Below, one piece after another: positions 10,304 through 21,847 of a stretch of 64,000 bases of DNA. The position numbers and the translations under genes are program-made. The notes beneath the pieces are model-generated. The model saw only the letters and a program-made list of their open reading frames with translations, did not search any database and was not told where the DNA came from. Within the stretch, counting starts at the first letter, position 1; each line of letters begins with the position of its first letter. The stretch lies in assembly GCA_948567375.1 (NCBI GenBank), contig OX419761.1, positions 49,514,243-49,578,242 of the forward strand, written 5' to 3'. Source of the DNA: Lunularia cruciata. Its lineage: Eukaryota; Streptophyta; Marchantiopsida; Lunulariales; Lunulariaceae.

Positions 10304-11640
10304 AGCTCTGCACTTCCACAATCTCTCACCAAAATGAACTTTTCAATCCCTGTAATACGGGAAAGAAAAGGGTTTTCTCAGCCAGAGGTTCCTCTCAAAA
10401 TCGTCACGGGACCAATACCTGCGCAGCTAAAGACACTCTTCTCGTTGTTTGTTCCTATTGTACCCTAAACCCTAAATCTAGGAGGACTCCATCAGAGAAA
10501 GACTGCAAACCTTGTCGGGAGTGCGCAATTAGATATCCATCCACGACACTACTGATGGCTGACAGCAAACCTTCACAACCCAGGAGTCTTCGGGCGGATA
10601 AAATTTGAAACAGGTGCCAACTGGCTTTTGCTTCCGAGATTGCTTTGAGCCCCAAGTTAGATGAAGTGAATGAGCTCACGGGAGACCACAGCATTCAGAT
10701 TTCTTCTCAATTGACGTGTTATATGCTACAACAGGCAATCTCCTTCCCATGTAGGACTGGTTTTGACTAAGTGACTGGATTTGTTGGCGAAAGGGAAGAG
10801 CACTAGAAAACAAATCTGAGGCGGCGAGCTGACGGTACAGCTTACCTGCTATACAACACCACACAGATAGAATGGCCAAATTGCACTACTGCCTTTTATG
10901 TCACGTGACTCCAAGCAGGCGTGAAGCGGCGGTACACTTGGACCTCTATCCTCGTATTGGAAAAGCATCGCAAGCAGCAGCACACGCGAAGGTGAGTAGA
11001 ATCCTCTACGGTAGGATCATGCGTCGACTTGGACGAATACTGACTCAGATTACAAGAACAGGTGTCCCGCTCCTTAAGGCTTTCAATTGACAATCAACTA
11101 CGCTTTACAAGAATTTAAGGAGAGGAGGGGCTTGAGGTTATTAAAAGAGGTAGAGACATGATGTGGGTTGGGGCTATTAATAGAAGGTCCTTAGAAGAGA
11201 GGATAAGCAGGGCACAGTGATCTTGAGTAGAATTGGTGGAGGGAGGAGGGAAATAGTGTGATTATTGAGAGAACATCTTTCGGAGGGAAGACCGACAGGA
11301 CAAGAGAGAGAAGAAAGAGACGCTTTTTCCGGAGGATCTGAGTAACTTGTGACTTATTTCTTGGAGGGCCTGCTGGTTATGTGGTTGTGGTGCTGCTCCT
11401 CGTCTCGTGCAGGGAGAAGGCAGGCGTGGGGACTTTGATCTGGGGAAGTGGGTTTCGAGTTGTGACCATTTAGGCTGGTCTTTAGGGTGTGAGAAGAGGA
11501 GAGGTAGGCGGTACGTGGGAGGAGAATTATTGCAACAGGTGCAAGGAAACACCAAGGGAGAAAGTTATAGGCTGCGATTTCTGGGTGTCAAGAGTGCTGC
11601 TGATGCGGGTGAGGAGAAGACTACCACTGCAGGAAAGGAG
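10304..11640. promoter_or_regulatory. Divergent promoter region between galactokinase and epimerase genes
   Basis: About 1.34 kb separates the two start codons, and the genes are transcribed away from each other, so both promoters and leaders must lie here. A telo-box sits at 10462-10476 on the galactokinase side. The epimerase side (about 11110-11640) is strongly purine-rich (GGAGAGGAGGGG, GAGGGAGGAGGG), typical of a long plant leader. No large open frame is credible. The frame of the epimerase is open back to 11407, but only from a GTG. Confidence 0.6.
10462..10476 (-). promoter_or_regulatory. Telo-box (two plant telomere repeats)
   Basis: The plus strand reads ACCCTAAACCCTAAA, two TTTAGGG units on the minus strand, about 160 bp upstream of the galactokinase ATG. 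Telo-boxes are known plant promoter elements near transcription starts of growth-related genes and bind telomere-repeat-binding factors. Its role here is inferred from position only. Confidence 0.6.
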
Positions 11641-12762
11641 ATGAATCACCAATTGAGAAAGACGATGTCAATTGAAAGGGAGCCCGATAATGAGTCCGAG
11701 AGGTGGATTTTGGTAACCGGAGGGGCGGGGTACATCGGTAGTCATACGACATTGCAGCTTCTTTTGGAACGTTACAAGGTTGTGATTGTTGATAATCTTG
11801 ACAATTCGGACGAGGAGGCCGTCAAGAGAGTGGTGGAACTCTCTAACAAAAATGGAGTCAATCTCTACTTCTACAAGGTGGATATTTGCAAGCGGGATGC
11901 TCTGGAGAGAATATTTCAAAAATTTCGCTTCGATGCCGTGATTCATTTTGCAGGGTTAAAGGCTGTGGGTGAGAGCGTGGCCAAGCCTTTGCGGTACTAC
12001 TCCAATAACCTCGTGGGTACCCTCAACCTTTTGGAGATTATGAGCGATTTCGGTTGCAAGAAGCTGGTGTTTTCATCTTCTGCTACTGTCTATGGTCAAC
12101 CGAAATCCGTTCCTTGTACAGAAGAGTTTCCGGTTGAGACTTTGAACCCCTACGGAAGGACAAAACTGTATATTGAGGAGATGTCTCGTGACCTTCAAAA
12201 GGCGGACCCCGAGTGGAGAATTATTTTGCTACGGTATTTTAATCCTGTTGGTGCACATCCGAGTGGGTTGATTGGTGAAGATCCGAGGGGGATTCCCAAT
12301 AATCTCATGCCATTTTTGCAGCAAGTAGCTGTTGGTAGAAGGCCTGAATTCACCGTGTTTGGGAGTGACTACAACACCAGGGACGGCACTGGAGTTAGGG
12401 ACTACATTCATATTCAGGACTTAGCTACAGGTCACAGTGCCGCTCTGCAGAAGCTCTTCAATAGCAGCAATATAGGTTGCACTGCGTATAATTTGGGCAC
12501 TGGTCGTGGAACCTCAGTTTTAGAAATGGTAGCTGCGTTTGAGAAAGCCTGTGGAAAGAAGCTGCCTGTTCGTATCGCTGATCGTCGGCCAGGAGACGCC
12601 AGTGAACTCTATGCTGCCACTGAGAAAGCTGAGAAGGAGCTTGGATGGACAGCAAAAATGGGAATTGAGGATATGTGCCGTGATCAGTGGAATTGGGCCA
12701 GCAAGAACCCTTGGGGTTACAGACCTCCACAGAAAACAGGAACTGACAGTAACCAGGCCTGA
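11641..12762 (+). CDS. UGE: UDP-glucose 4-epimerase (UDP-galactose 4-epimerase, short-chain dehydrogenase fold)
   Basis: The 373-residue protein interconverts UDP-glucose and UDP-galactose using bound NAD. The NAD-binding Rossmann motif [10 protein letters not shown] is at 26-35; the catalytic serine lies in SSSATVYG (third Ser about 147); the catalytic pair is Y171 and K175 in YGRTK. The substrate-side block [13 protein letters not shown] and the C-terminal [11 protein letters not shown] are typical. Usual length is about 340-360, so this copy has a short N-terminal extension. The start at 11641 is the first in-frame ATG; ATG 11665 (365 residues) is an alternative. The frame is open upstream to 11407 without an ATG, and that part is rich in Arg/Gly and looks like leader. 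No intron interrupts the coding region, and no signal peptide is seen, so cytosolic. Together with the divergent galactokinase it supplies or drains UDP-galactose for cell-wall and glycolipid synthesis. Confidence 0.96.
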   Translation: MNHQLRKTMSIEREPDNESERWILVTGGAGYIGSHTTLQLLLERYKVVIVDNLDNSDEEAVKRVVELSNKNGVNLYFYKVDICKRDALERIFQKFRFDAVIHFAGLKAVGESVAKPLRYYSNNLVGTLNLLEIMSDFGCKKLVFSSSATVYGQPKSVPCTEEFPVETLNPYGRTKLYIEEMSRDLQKADPEWRIILLRYFNPVGAHPSGLIGEDPRGIPNNLMPFLQQVAVGRRPEFTVFGSDYNTRDGTGVRDYIHIQDLATGHSAALQKLFNSSNIGCTAYNLGTGRGTSVLEMVAAFEKACGKKLPVRIADRRPGDASELYAATEKAEKELGWTAKMGIEDMCRDQWNWASKNPWGYRPPQKTGTDSNQA

Positions 12763-15700
12763 CTGAGATATGAGGATTATCACATAGTTTGGTAGGTGGA
12801 ACGAACTGTCACAACATGTTTTGACATCCGGATTAGGGTTTTCCTAGAGTAGAGCAAAACTTCAACAATTAGATAATTTATTTAATATAGAGCGGACAGA
12901 ACTGCTGCCCATGTTTTCTGTATGAGAAGGTTCTCTGTGATTGATTGATTCACTGTACAGCATAAAACTAAGGTTCCTCCAGAGCCTAGGTCACACAGAG
13001 CGCACACGGATGAAGAGATACTCGCGAACCGAAGCCTATATTCAATTAACTTAAGGTATATTCTGTGGGTAACGAAGACGCCATTATGTAGAAAGCCTGC
13101 AGTATTTTGTCAATGTACCAGATATGAGTAGCAGTGTTTACTGCACAGAGTGAGCTCTGTTCTCTCTCGGTTTCTAAAAATCTCTTGGTTTAAACTCTGT
13201 CAAGCTGTAAAGCGAACGGACTCTTGGCGACACTAAAGAGCCTATAGTCAGTTAGCTAGATTTATAGATTCTGTAGATTCGTAATACGGTAAACATTTCA
13301 GTTTCTTACTTGGCCTGGTCACAACACCTTAACATTTCACAGGTGTGTGTTAACCACAAGAATATATCCCCGAGATGTTTACTATATCCTCATGTCGGAA
13401 CTCTTCTTTGCTTCTGTTTCTCTTTCACCTCTGCGTTGTTTGAGAATTGCTCATTACTTGCGTTACCATGCTGTTCATTTTTGGAGATGTTGCTATGAGA
13501 CTCACTTTGAGAGTGAGACTACCTCTGAGACTACCTTGCATGTCTCTTTTTCCCGGTGGGAGTCCGGCAATCATCCTTCGGTGTGGATCTCTCGCTTTCC
13601 GAACGGCTTCACGTACCGGTCCTCATATACCCGTACGTCGATCGTTATGCACAAAGGAGTAGTTCTTCGTACTGCTACTGCCTTCAGTGCCGTTTAACTC
13701 TTGAATTAATTGGCAACTCTTTCAAATTTTCAGTCCCATCACGAGACTTATGTGGCCAGGTTTAGAAAGCAAATGAACTCCCACCTGAAGAACTCAGTAT
13801 TACTCCAAGTTCGATGTTCATCAAGAGCTAACTTTGGCTTAAGAGGGCAAATGAAGCTACCGATGGGTTGCGAGAGCTATGGAATAGGTTCGGTAGCTCC
13901 GATGTAGCTCCAATGTTGGCGGTGCTTGATTCCAGGTTCTACTGTTTGCTGATATAGAGGTGTTTACGCATTTAGTTGGATGGCTTCTTAAATTTAATGC
14001 CAACGTTCTGGTGGCTGCAACTGCACAACCGGTTAGATGTGAAGTTTTGATATGTACAACTGGTCGTTACAGCATGCAATTCTTTCGAGACCTCTCTCTT
14101 GAACACCATAAATGCAAGCTTCCAAGCTTTGCACTTATGCATTTCAATTCCAAGCTTGTGAGATTGAGTTTGCACATTCAGAATCACCTCTCCGCCCTTT
14201 TCGACACTTGGATACTGGAGGTACAGTGCTCCAGAAGGTGGGCAGTCCAATCCTTGATGCTCCTTACTTGATCATAAAAGCCATAATAGCAGGCAATCTC
14301 TTCTCTCTGTAAGTTGTTCCTGGAACCGTCTTCGGTTACTTCGAGAACTGCATGAACCAGAACGCGGTAGACCCGTACAAGAAGCAATATTCCCCTGCCC
14401 CACAACACTCTTCTCACATCCATCACATGGTAGCTTAGAAACGTTTCCTTACGAAACGAAATTCTTACCTCAGATGGGACCTGAGAGTGATAGGATAACT
14501 TTTGAACTCCCAAAAGCTTGTCTCATTTAAAACTGATGGGGAACTGGGACCAGAGAACTCTCATGACCAACATCTGGTCCGAGGTGATCAATGATTTTGA
14601 GGTCTATATGCCAGCAGGGTTGTGGTTGCTCTTCTGGAGGCAGTTGAATTGCTCTACATGTCAACTCATGTACTAAAGTTTAGTCAACATTGTTCATAGC
14701 TTGACACGTTTTGCTGATGCTATCTACTGTAAGTCCCTTGCCTGGGCAGCCAAAATTTGATTAAAGTAGTCAAGATAAGGGAGGTCAAGGAGGGAATCAA
14801 TTAAGCATCGAGTAGAGTAGACACTAGACTAGACTGTGTGCTGGATCAACAACTCATGCCGTCGAAGTTATGCCAGCTGAAGAGTTAATCTTTCACAAAC
14901 GTTGGTACTTCGACTCAACCGGACCTATACTTTTCAGAACCACTAGCCGAACTCTCGCCTCTGAGAGGTGGTTTGTCTGTCTGGCAGCTGTGTTTGACTT
15001 CGTGGCATGGATGGTGCAGACAATGCTCCTTTAATTCTTTTTGTATAGTTGAAAGACTATGGTTAGAACATGAGCAAGTTTCTGAGCGTGTGTTCGCTCA
15101 GATTTTGGCGAAGATCTCAGAATAACATGCGCAAATGCGCCTTCCGGGTCAATGTATAATGAGCATATAGCGACATGCAGCAGTTAGAGACACTGCTGCT
15201 ACGGTGGACCTTGCAGCAAAGTTCGTCGAACGGAGAGGATACAAATGAATCTGAATAAAATTGCAACACCGATCACCATGTAGATTTCGGACTTCGGGCT
15301 CATGGAAGATATAATGTCTTGTTGATTAAGATTTGATGTAACAATTAGCATCATGTAGTGGTTGCAAGGAGCAGGGACACAAGCGGATAATTCAGGCTTT
15401 GGCTCAAGCATCAGCGTGGTAGTCAGAATCGGACATTAACGATTCCGATGAGGTTTGGTGGAATCGGGCAGCGTGTTGCACAGCAACTATAGTTTTCCAC
15501 AGGAGCTCCTGAAGCTCCCGTGGAGGCGGATTCCAAGTATGCAATTCTTTTACGATTGAGCCGGTGCTCTTTCTTACAAGGAATTGAAAAAGCTACACTG
15601 CACAAACTAACTAAACATTACCAGAACCGACCAAAGAAAGGAAAATCCTTTCCCAAGGGTACCCAAGGAATGGCAATGGCAGGGCCCGAACTTCAGCGAA

Positions 15701-16784
15701 ACTGGGAGTCGTGGCGTCGGTGTCCAGAGAACTTTGAGGCAAACGCGGAAGCTGAGCTCAAAGTTAGAGTTGGGCTCGATTAGGATTCGTGATTACGTGA
15801 GCCCGATCGGAAAGGTAAGAATATGGGTACCACGTGAGGATCACAATTGCCAACGATTAGTGACCCACGCAACACGTCAGCGGCTTGGGTCCGGTTGAGT
15901 CAAGGTGCCGCTCTTCGATTCCAACGTCAAACTTTGCTTACTTGGTGATTGGCAGTCTTTTCAGTTTATGTTGGAAACATTCGGAGGCCATTGAATCATA
16001 AGATCTAAGCAGTTCGATAAGATGAGATTAGATCTAATGTTATGACCGGTAATGCTTTACTTACAAGTGGTCTCGCTGTGCTGCTAGTAGGATCTTTTTG
16101 TGTGCTCCTCTATATAATGGAAAGATTGAAACCGCGTGACATTACTGATTGGTCCCTGTGACAGTTGAGTCCGTTGAAATTTATCGTTTCTTATATTCTG
16201 TGCATTCATTGCGAATCAGCACTTGCCGGAGATTGCTTCCCGCGTACGGTTTGAGAAGGTTTGGTGTGTTTGAACAGTACAGAAAAGAATAGGATAGGAT
16301 AACAAGAAGGACGGAAAGTCGTACAAGAATAAGACACACGGGAGGTAAAATGGAGCTAAGCCTCAGTAATATCGGTATGTTTGAATTGGCAACAATATTG
16401 TGATTTGTTCGGATTTTATTGAAGCAAAATTAAACATAAGAAAGAGAGAGAACCAAATTTCTCTCTGTTTTTCATTATTAACTTCAATTTGATAAGACAC
16501 TACAGGTTGAGGGTATATTGTCATGTTTGGTCATAACAATCTATATGCTAATTAAAAGAAAAACTATCATATTCTTCATTACAAATTCCAACAAAATTAC
16601 TCCAGAAAAGTGGAAAAAGAAGTAGAGTGGAAGTTTTATGGATCATTCTAAACCTTAGAAGTTTTTACATATACTGTACAAATAATATTCTCTCTATCCA
16701 ACTCGTATTGTCAAGTTATATAAATCGTTGCAGAATCCACGTTTATAAGGAATAAGAGATCCCTGGTTCTTGTGCTCTTCCACC
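12763..16784. other. Intergenic; no gene recognised
   Basis: The first few hundred bases should hold the epimerase 3' UTR. Beyond it there are only short unrelated open frames on both strands (for example near 13350-14500 and 15520-15783) without domain content, biased composition or overlap agreement. No tRNA fold, tandem repeat or element end was recognised. Confidence 0.55.
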
Positions 16785-16785
16785 T

Positions 16786-16920
16786 ACAAGGTCTCCAAGT
16801 ATAGGGGTATACAACAAGGTCACCCCTTTGTTCCTCTAGCCTTGGAGTTAAATGGAATGATGGATGCGGCGTTCAACACATTTGTGAGGTAGTGTGCGAT
16901 AGTTTATCATGTTAGGGAGT
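16786..16920 (+). mobile_element. Fragment of RT element H (C-terminal part)
   Basis: The stretch from CAAGGTCTCCAAGTATAGG onward matches 33896-34025 closely at the DNA level. It encodes the same protein segment (VSKYRG-QQGH-FVPL-LEL-G) seen at the C-terminal end of element H. It is a second, isolated copy of that end, broken by a TAG near the end. Confidence 0.7.
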
Positions 16921-17039
16921 CTTCCCATTGTTTATCATGATTGGTGTGTTCCTCCGAATAACTAACCAGGTCCATGCATATTCCCATGAAATCTAAATAA
17001 GTCATTGCTTTCATTCAATTTTATATTGAGAAGATTAAC

Positions 17040-17137
17040 ATACCCTTGAAGGGACATCGGATAAAATTAGAATGATGCAGAGGAGATTAGCATGGCCCAT
17101 GCGCAAGAATGACACACAAAAATCAAGAAATGGTACT
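17040..17137 (+). pseudogene. U6 snRNA pseudogene
   Basis: The interval follows plant U6 snRNA along its whole length: the 5' stem-loop (ACCCTTGAAGGGACATC), GATAAAATT, then the ACAGAGA-region equivalent as GCAGAGGAGATTAGCATGGCCC, the TGCGCAAG segment, GACACAC and AAATCAAGAAATGG, with a T-run just after it. The invariant ACAGAGA box reads GCAGAGG, which should abolish splicing function. Several changes from the conserved U6 are CpG to TpG or CpA. A TATA-like TTATATTG lies about 20 bp upstream, and a weak resemblance to the upstream sequence element lies at about -60. U6 pairs with U4 and U2 in the spliceosome; this copy is judged inactive. Confidence 0.85.
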
Positions 17138-20100
17138 ACTATGTTTTTGCTAACAGAAAACATGGAACTACACTGCCATCATTATGTTACCTCAATCATG
17201 TTCTTTGCGGTTTTTCTCCATCACTTTGTGGCCTTAACTCTTCCCTTCTCCATTTTGGATTTTGAGAGAGAAGGGTAAGAGAGAAGAGAGGACCGGAGAG
17301 GGAAGCAATGAATGGGATGATATTATAGAGTTTAGAGAGTTCATTTATGCATCTCACAAGGGAATAGTTCATTTTGTTTAAATTTTAATTTTATTTGTAT
17401 TTAAATTGAAGGTCATAGAGAATTGAGTAGAAATTTGTCAATATTTTTTGATTTTTAAAGGTCTATAGTGATTATTTTATATTAAAAGTGATGAATTTGG
17501 AATTTTTTAATAAAAATTTTAAGATATAAATTAGAAGTTAAATTTTTAAATAAATTTTTGAGTTAGGAAAATTTGTATTTATTCATATGAGTTAAGATGC
17601 AAGGGGTTGTGATTTTATAAATATGGAGAAATATGGAAAAGAATACATTGTGTTATTATCATTATTCTTGTGCTAACCATGGTTACATTTTTCCATGTGT
17701 GGTTGTCTAAAGCGGGATACACCATGCTTGGTGTGTCATTTATTTTTTAGCTCTCCAAAGATAAAAATCCATGTGGGAAGGATGCACAAGGATTATGATT
17801 GGACCACTTATGATGTTCATGTGAGGGGAACAACAACATCAACAACAATAACACTTGGGATTAGGCACGCTTCCTCTATCCCTTTGTTGACCATTCCAAG
17901 GAGACCAATCAAGTTGTGGGAGTGGTTAGCATCTCAGGCAGGTTGTATCTTGGGGTTATTTGAGATTAGTTTTCCATGTCTATGTTTATTCAATAGGCTA
18001 CCCCATTGTTTTGTTGTGGTTTATGCACCCGTAAGAAAATGAACTACAATGGTTATCTCTACATTAGTGGAGTAGGTTGGTGATAGATATGACAGATGAG
18101 ACGTTGCCATATGAGAAAATCTATGGACCTGTATGCAATTTGGCCATGTGGGTTACAATCTTATTATGTTCGAGGGCTCTAATGTATACAAGGGAGGGAG
18201 AGTGGAGAGACTGGGTGTGTTGAGTCAAGGAGTCTTGAGGGGGGGGAGGACGTTGGGAGTGAGAGTTGTAGTAGAGCATAAGTGTTAGAGCATTGGAGGA
18301 GACATTTGAGCATGAGATGTCCCATGCTCCCAATCTACCACTCCCAAATCCTTTCTCATCAGGCGTAAGATTTTACACCATGACAGCTTATAGGACTGGA
18401 TGGTGGCATATTTTGGGGCGGTATTCATGGAGTCAATGATGGGAAACCCAAATCCTATCATCCTTTCGATGCTTACTTATGAACATGTTTGGGACTTGAT
18501 AATCTATGTGCTTCTATAGTTAGTGAATGCCTGAATTTTTGCTCATAAGCTTCAAGGTGGAGTTGTGGGGTCCATTTGTCAAAAAGTGAAGAAATTAAAA
18601 GACAAATTTCCAAGAGATTGGGTCCCAAGAGAAGGAGTCTAGAGTTTTTGACCATTGGGGGAGTTTGGGGAGGGCATTTGAGGAGTTAAGACTACAGTTG
18701 GAGAGAAGGGTGGACAAGCTACAATTTGAAGATTGAAATCAGACAATTTGAGTATATTTTGAGAGGGATACTATCAATTGAATCAAAGGGGGTAGAATTC
18801 ATACCCAAGAGCACAAAATAGGCAATTGTGAGAGCTTCTTGACACATTTTCTTGATGTGTTGGTGGGGTTGGAGATTAAAAAAGTTTTTATAGTTTTGAC
18901 CACAAGAAATTCTAGTTTTGGATCAATCTCAAATCAGATCTGATTAATTGAAGTTGAAGCTTTTGAGATGTAAGGTGTTGGAGACGAGCTGATGATCCAA
19001 TTTGGAGTTTTTGTCACTCTCCAAGTTGTGCTTTGAGATACCTTATGAAAATTTCCAGTCTTGTTGTTGGTTAGGGTTTGCACATATGCAAAGGTTTCAT
19101 GTGAATTCCTGAAATAGAAAATTTAGGGTCTTAGATCAAGTATACCTAGGTCTGTAGAGCTAACAAGTTAGCCTAGCCTAGAAATTGATCCACATCTAGG
19201 GATTGGGATTTGATTAAGATACAAAAAATTGCTGAAGTTTAGACAAGGACACAACCAGCTATTATGAGAAATTTGGTTGGCTCTAGATCTATGGACAGTG
19301 AGATCTGATGCAAAACATTCTTCTGCAAATATTGTCATAAGCTCAATAGAGAAGTTTTTATCTTCCATCTTGATTGGATGTCAATTGTGCTACCTTGTGA
19401 CTATGATTGAGGGTTTCAGATTGCCAGAGTTTTTTTAAGAATCAAGTGTATTTCTGAATCAAAAATCTGGGGAGAAGTTGCCAAGAACTAGGATCAAACC
19501 CTAAAATAAGGGTTTCAAAATTAGGGTGAAAGTTACAAAAAACCTGGCCAAATTTTGAGAGGTTGTCAGGGGAGCTATAGTGACCTGATTGAGGCCTATT
19601 TCATGTGATTGGAAAAATTATTTCACAAACTTTCCTTTGAATCTAAGGTATAAAATTTTTTTTATGTTCATATAAGCTGCACAAAGTTTTCCCCATCAAG
19701 AAGACATATGAATACTCCACTTGGAGAAGAAATTTGTTGAAATTTGAAGTCAAAATTGGATGAGACTTGGAGTATAGGTTGAAATGAGCTTGATGATAGA
19801 GCAAGAAGGCTCTGAAGCTCTTTTCTGAAAAAAAGCATATAAAGTTGTTGTCGTATTCTTGTGATTGGATCCTCTTTGTGCTTGCATGCCTGTTTGTATG
19901 CCCAATTGGCTTGGATTGGTATGCGGGCATTGCGCTTAGTTTGTTTTGTTCTAGGAGTGTTGTGTATTTCTCCTTGGTAATGCAAGAAGTGATGACCGGC
20001 AGACCAAGAGTGCATGTTGTGATGATAGGTTAGGTTGCCCATCACTACCCTTCCCGATAGCAAGAATATTAGTTACTAGAAGGAAAGGTTCCAACAGTTG

Positions 20101-20339
20101 GGTCACATACGCGCTCAATCAAGTAGTTACGGGTTTACCTCTAGCCTTTGATTTGTAGTCTTGATAGCTAGGCACCTTGTGTGTTCCTAGAAAGAGAAAG
20201 AAACGTACAACACCATACACTCTATGATGAGGCTACACATGCTTTTTGCCTACCACTTGATCGTTTGGTGTGTGATCCCTTGGACAAGTTAACATGGTTC
20301 TTATTACTCTTACTCCCTTGATGGTGTTGTTGTTATGCC
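17138..20339. other. AT-rich non-genic stretch with retroelement-leader-like sequence
   Basis: 17280-17640 is very AT-rich. An open frame of 115 codons at 17695-18042 has no recognisable motif and I do not call it. The part 19858-20040 resembles the leader of element B (44968-45180): both share GTGATTGGATCC, GAAGTGATGACC, an AGACC-AGAGTGC-TGTT motif series and the same order. It is probably a decayed relative of that leader. No LTR pair was recognised. Confidence 0.4.
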
Positions 20340-20359
20340 AGAGGGGGACGTATGGGGCA

Positions 20360-21364
20360 TAAAAAGGTGATTGCTAGATTCCATCAATTCCTAGTAGAGG
20401 ATTGGGTTGCTCTACAAGAGGAGTCCGTTAGAGCTGCACATTTTAGGAGACATATTTTGCCAAAAGATACCACAAAGTTGACTCAATTAAGCAAGAGAGT
20501 TTAGTAGAACAACATGATTGCTACACCTTTTCTCTATAGCTAGTCCCATTGTGAGACTATCTCTTCCATAAGTTCACTATATCCTATGGCAAGAGAGGGA
20601 GTACTATTAGAAGTCTTAGATTATCAGCTTGAGCAACTTTATGTCTTGATAGGTCATCTTTTTCACAAGCATTGTGCACTCCCCTCACCTCTCCTCAGGC
20701 TTGTAAAGGATTGTATATGAGCATCTTAGAGATTGCTTTCATGTAGATGATCCCTCTAGTGGATTTTACCAAGCTGTTTCAAGTGGTTGCAATAATAGCA
20801 AGGGGAGATATTCCTATGTCAGTTAGTCGGGTGTTAGGAGCTTGTCAACTTCTTGCAATAGAGAAGGCACAAGAGGCATTAGACTGATTCCTATTGGAGA
20901 GATCCTTTTGTGCTTGATTAGCCACACCATTGTCCTTCAACATCAATCTCACTTTAAAGAGCACCTCAATCCACATTAGTTTCAAGTAGCTACACTTGGG
21001 AGGTTACAAGGCTATTTCCCTAGGTATCAAGGCACTCTAAGATATCCATCTAGAGTGAGTTTTCGTATAGGTGGATGTTGTGAACACTTTTAATAGTATC
21101 TCTTGTGCATCTATCGTTAGAGAGCTTAGGGAGGCCAATGGATCCTTGGCAAGTCTCATTCCCTTTGTGCAATTGTTCTATGGTCTCCTACTCCCATTTA
21201 CTACCAACTTGGGTGGTCACAAGAAGAAGTCACCATCTTGGAGTCAATTGTCCTTTAGAGGGACCTTTGTTTGCCATGGCTCACTTTAGAGCTCTCTTAT
21301 CTACTACTTTGGCCATACTAGGTTGTGTATTTCTCTCCTTAGCAAACAATATACACATTATGGA
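20360..21364 (+). pseudogene. RT element H, N-terminal and central RT part (broken)
   Basis: Blocks seen: KKVIARFHQFLVEDWVAL near 20365-20420; IPMSVSRVLGACQLLAIEK near 20812-20865, then a frame change into PIPIGEILLCLISHT near 20898-20935; DVVNTFNSISCASIVRELRE near 21074-21135; a frameshift near 21250; and LFAMAHFRALLSTT followed by SLANNIHIMD up to 21364. The AANN-type box replaces the two aspartates needed for polymerisation. It ends at the target-site duplication of element E, and the frame continues directly at 27045. Confidence 0.65.
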
Positions 21365-21847
21365 TATAATAATATGGAGTTTATCAACAAGTTGATTGAG
21401 ACTAAGGAAGTAACAAATAGGCCAAATTAGCACAAGAATTATCAGATTATTCTAGAAGCATCTAGGGAGCTACTTGGTACCTTCTAAGTATTAGGAGAAT
21501 GTGTATGCCATGTGGTGACTTCTAAGAGGAAGCTTCTTGGGAAATTTCCTGGCTAGTTTAACTTGCACGCCAAGTAGGTGGTTTCTAAAAGGAAGCTTCT
21601 TAGGAAGCTTTCCAATTAGCTTAGCTTGCATGCAAATTAGGAAGCTTCTTGAGAAGCTTATTGGTTAGCTTGGCTTGCACTTTAAGAAAGCAACTTTTTG
21701 GAAGCTTCTTGAGAACCTTGTTTGCTTCTCTATAAATACCAAAGTCCCACCTCATGCTAGGCATTTGGAGTTGCCTTCATTCTAGAGACCCAATGTGATC
21801 TTTCACTTTGATCTTCCATTCTTCTATTTCTCTCCTTGGTCTTTACA
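21365..21847 (+). repeat. 5' LTR of element E
   Basis: It is 483 bp, begins TATAATAATATGG (TG of the usual TG..CA changed to TA) and ends TTTACA. A TATA box TATAAATA is at 21731-21738. From 21520 to 21720 it carries four tandem modules of about 50-60 bp that start GGAAGCTTCTT, each containing GAAGCTTC, a heat-shock-element dimer; here the neighbouring units are spaced imperfectly. Confidence 0.85.

Noticed and set aside
10304-10321. Galactokinase start six codons upstream
   Set aside because: The codon at 10321-10319 is TTG; the first ATG is at 10303.
11407-11640. Extended epimerase start at 11407
   Set aside because: The frame begins with GTG, has no ATG before 11641, and its Arg/Gly-rich content looks like leader DNA.
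13310-14513. Overlapping short open frames on both strands after the epimerase
   Set aside because: No domain, no mutual consistency, no start context; they look like chance frames.
17072-17278. 68-codon open frame over the U6 copy
   Set aside because: It overlaps the U6 pseudogene and has no protein character of its own.
17695-18042. 115-codon open frame as a gene
   Set aside because: It has a few Cys/His residues but no zinc-finger spacing or known family; it lies in decayed DNA.
19498-19530. Telomere-like AAACCCTAAAA with nearby AAGGGTTTC
   Set aside because: Single degenerate unit in decayed DNA, not an interstitial telomere array.
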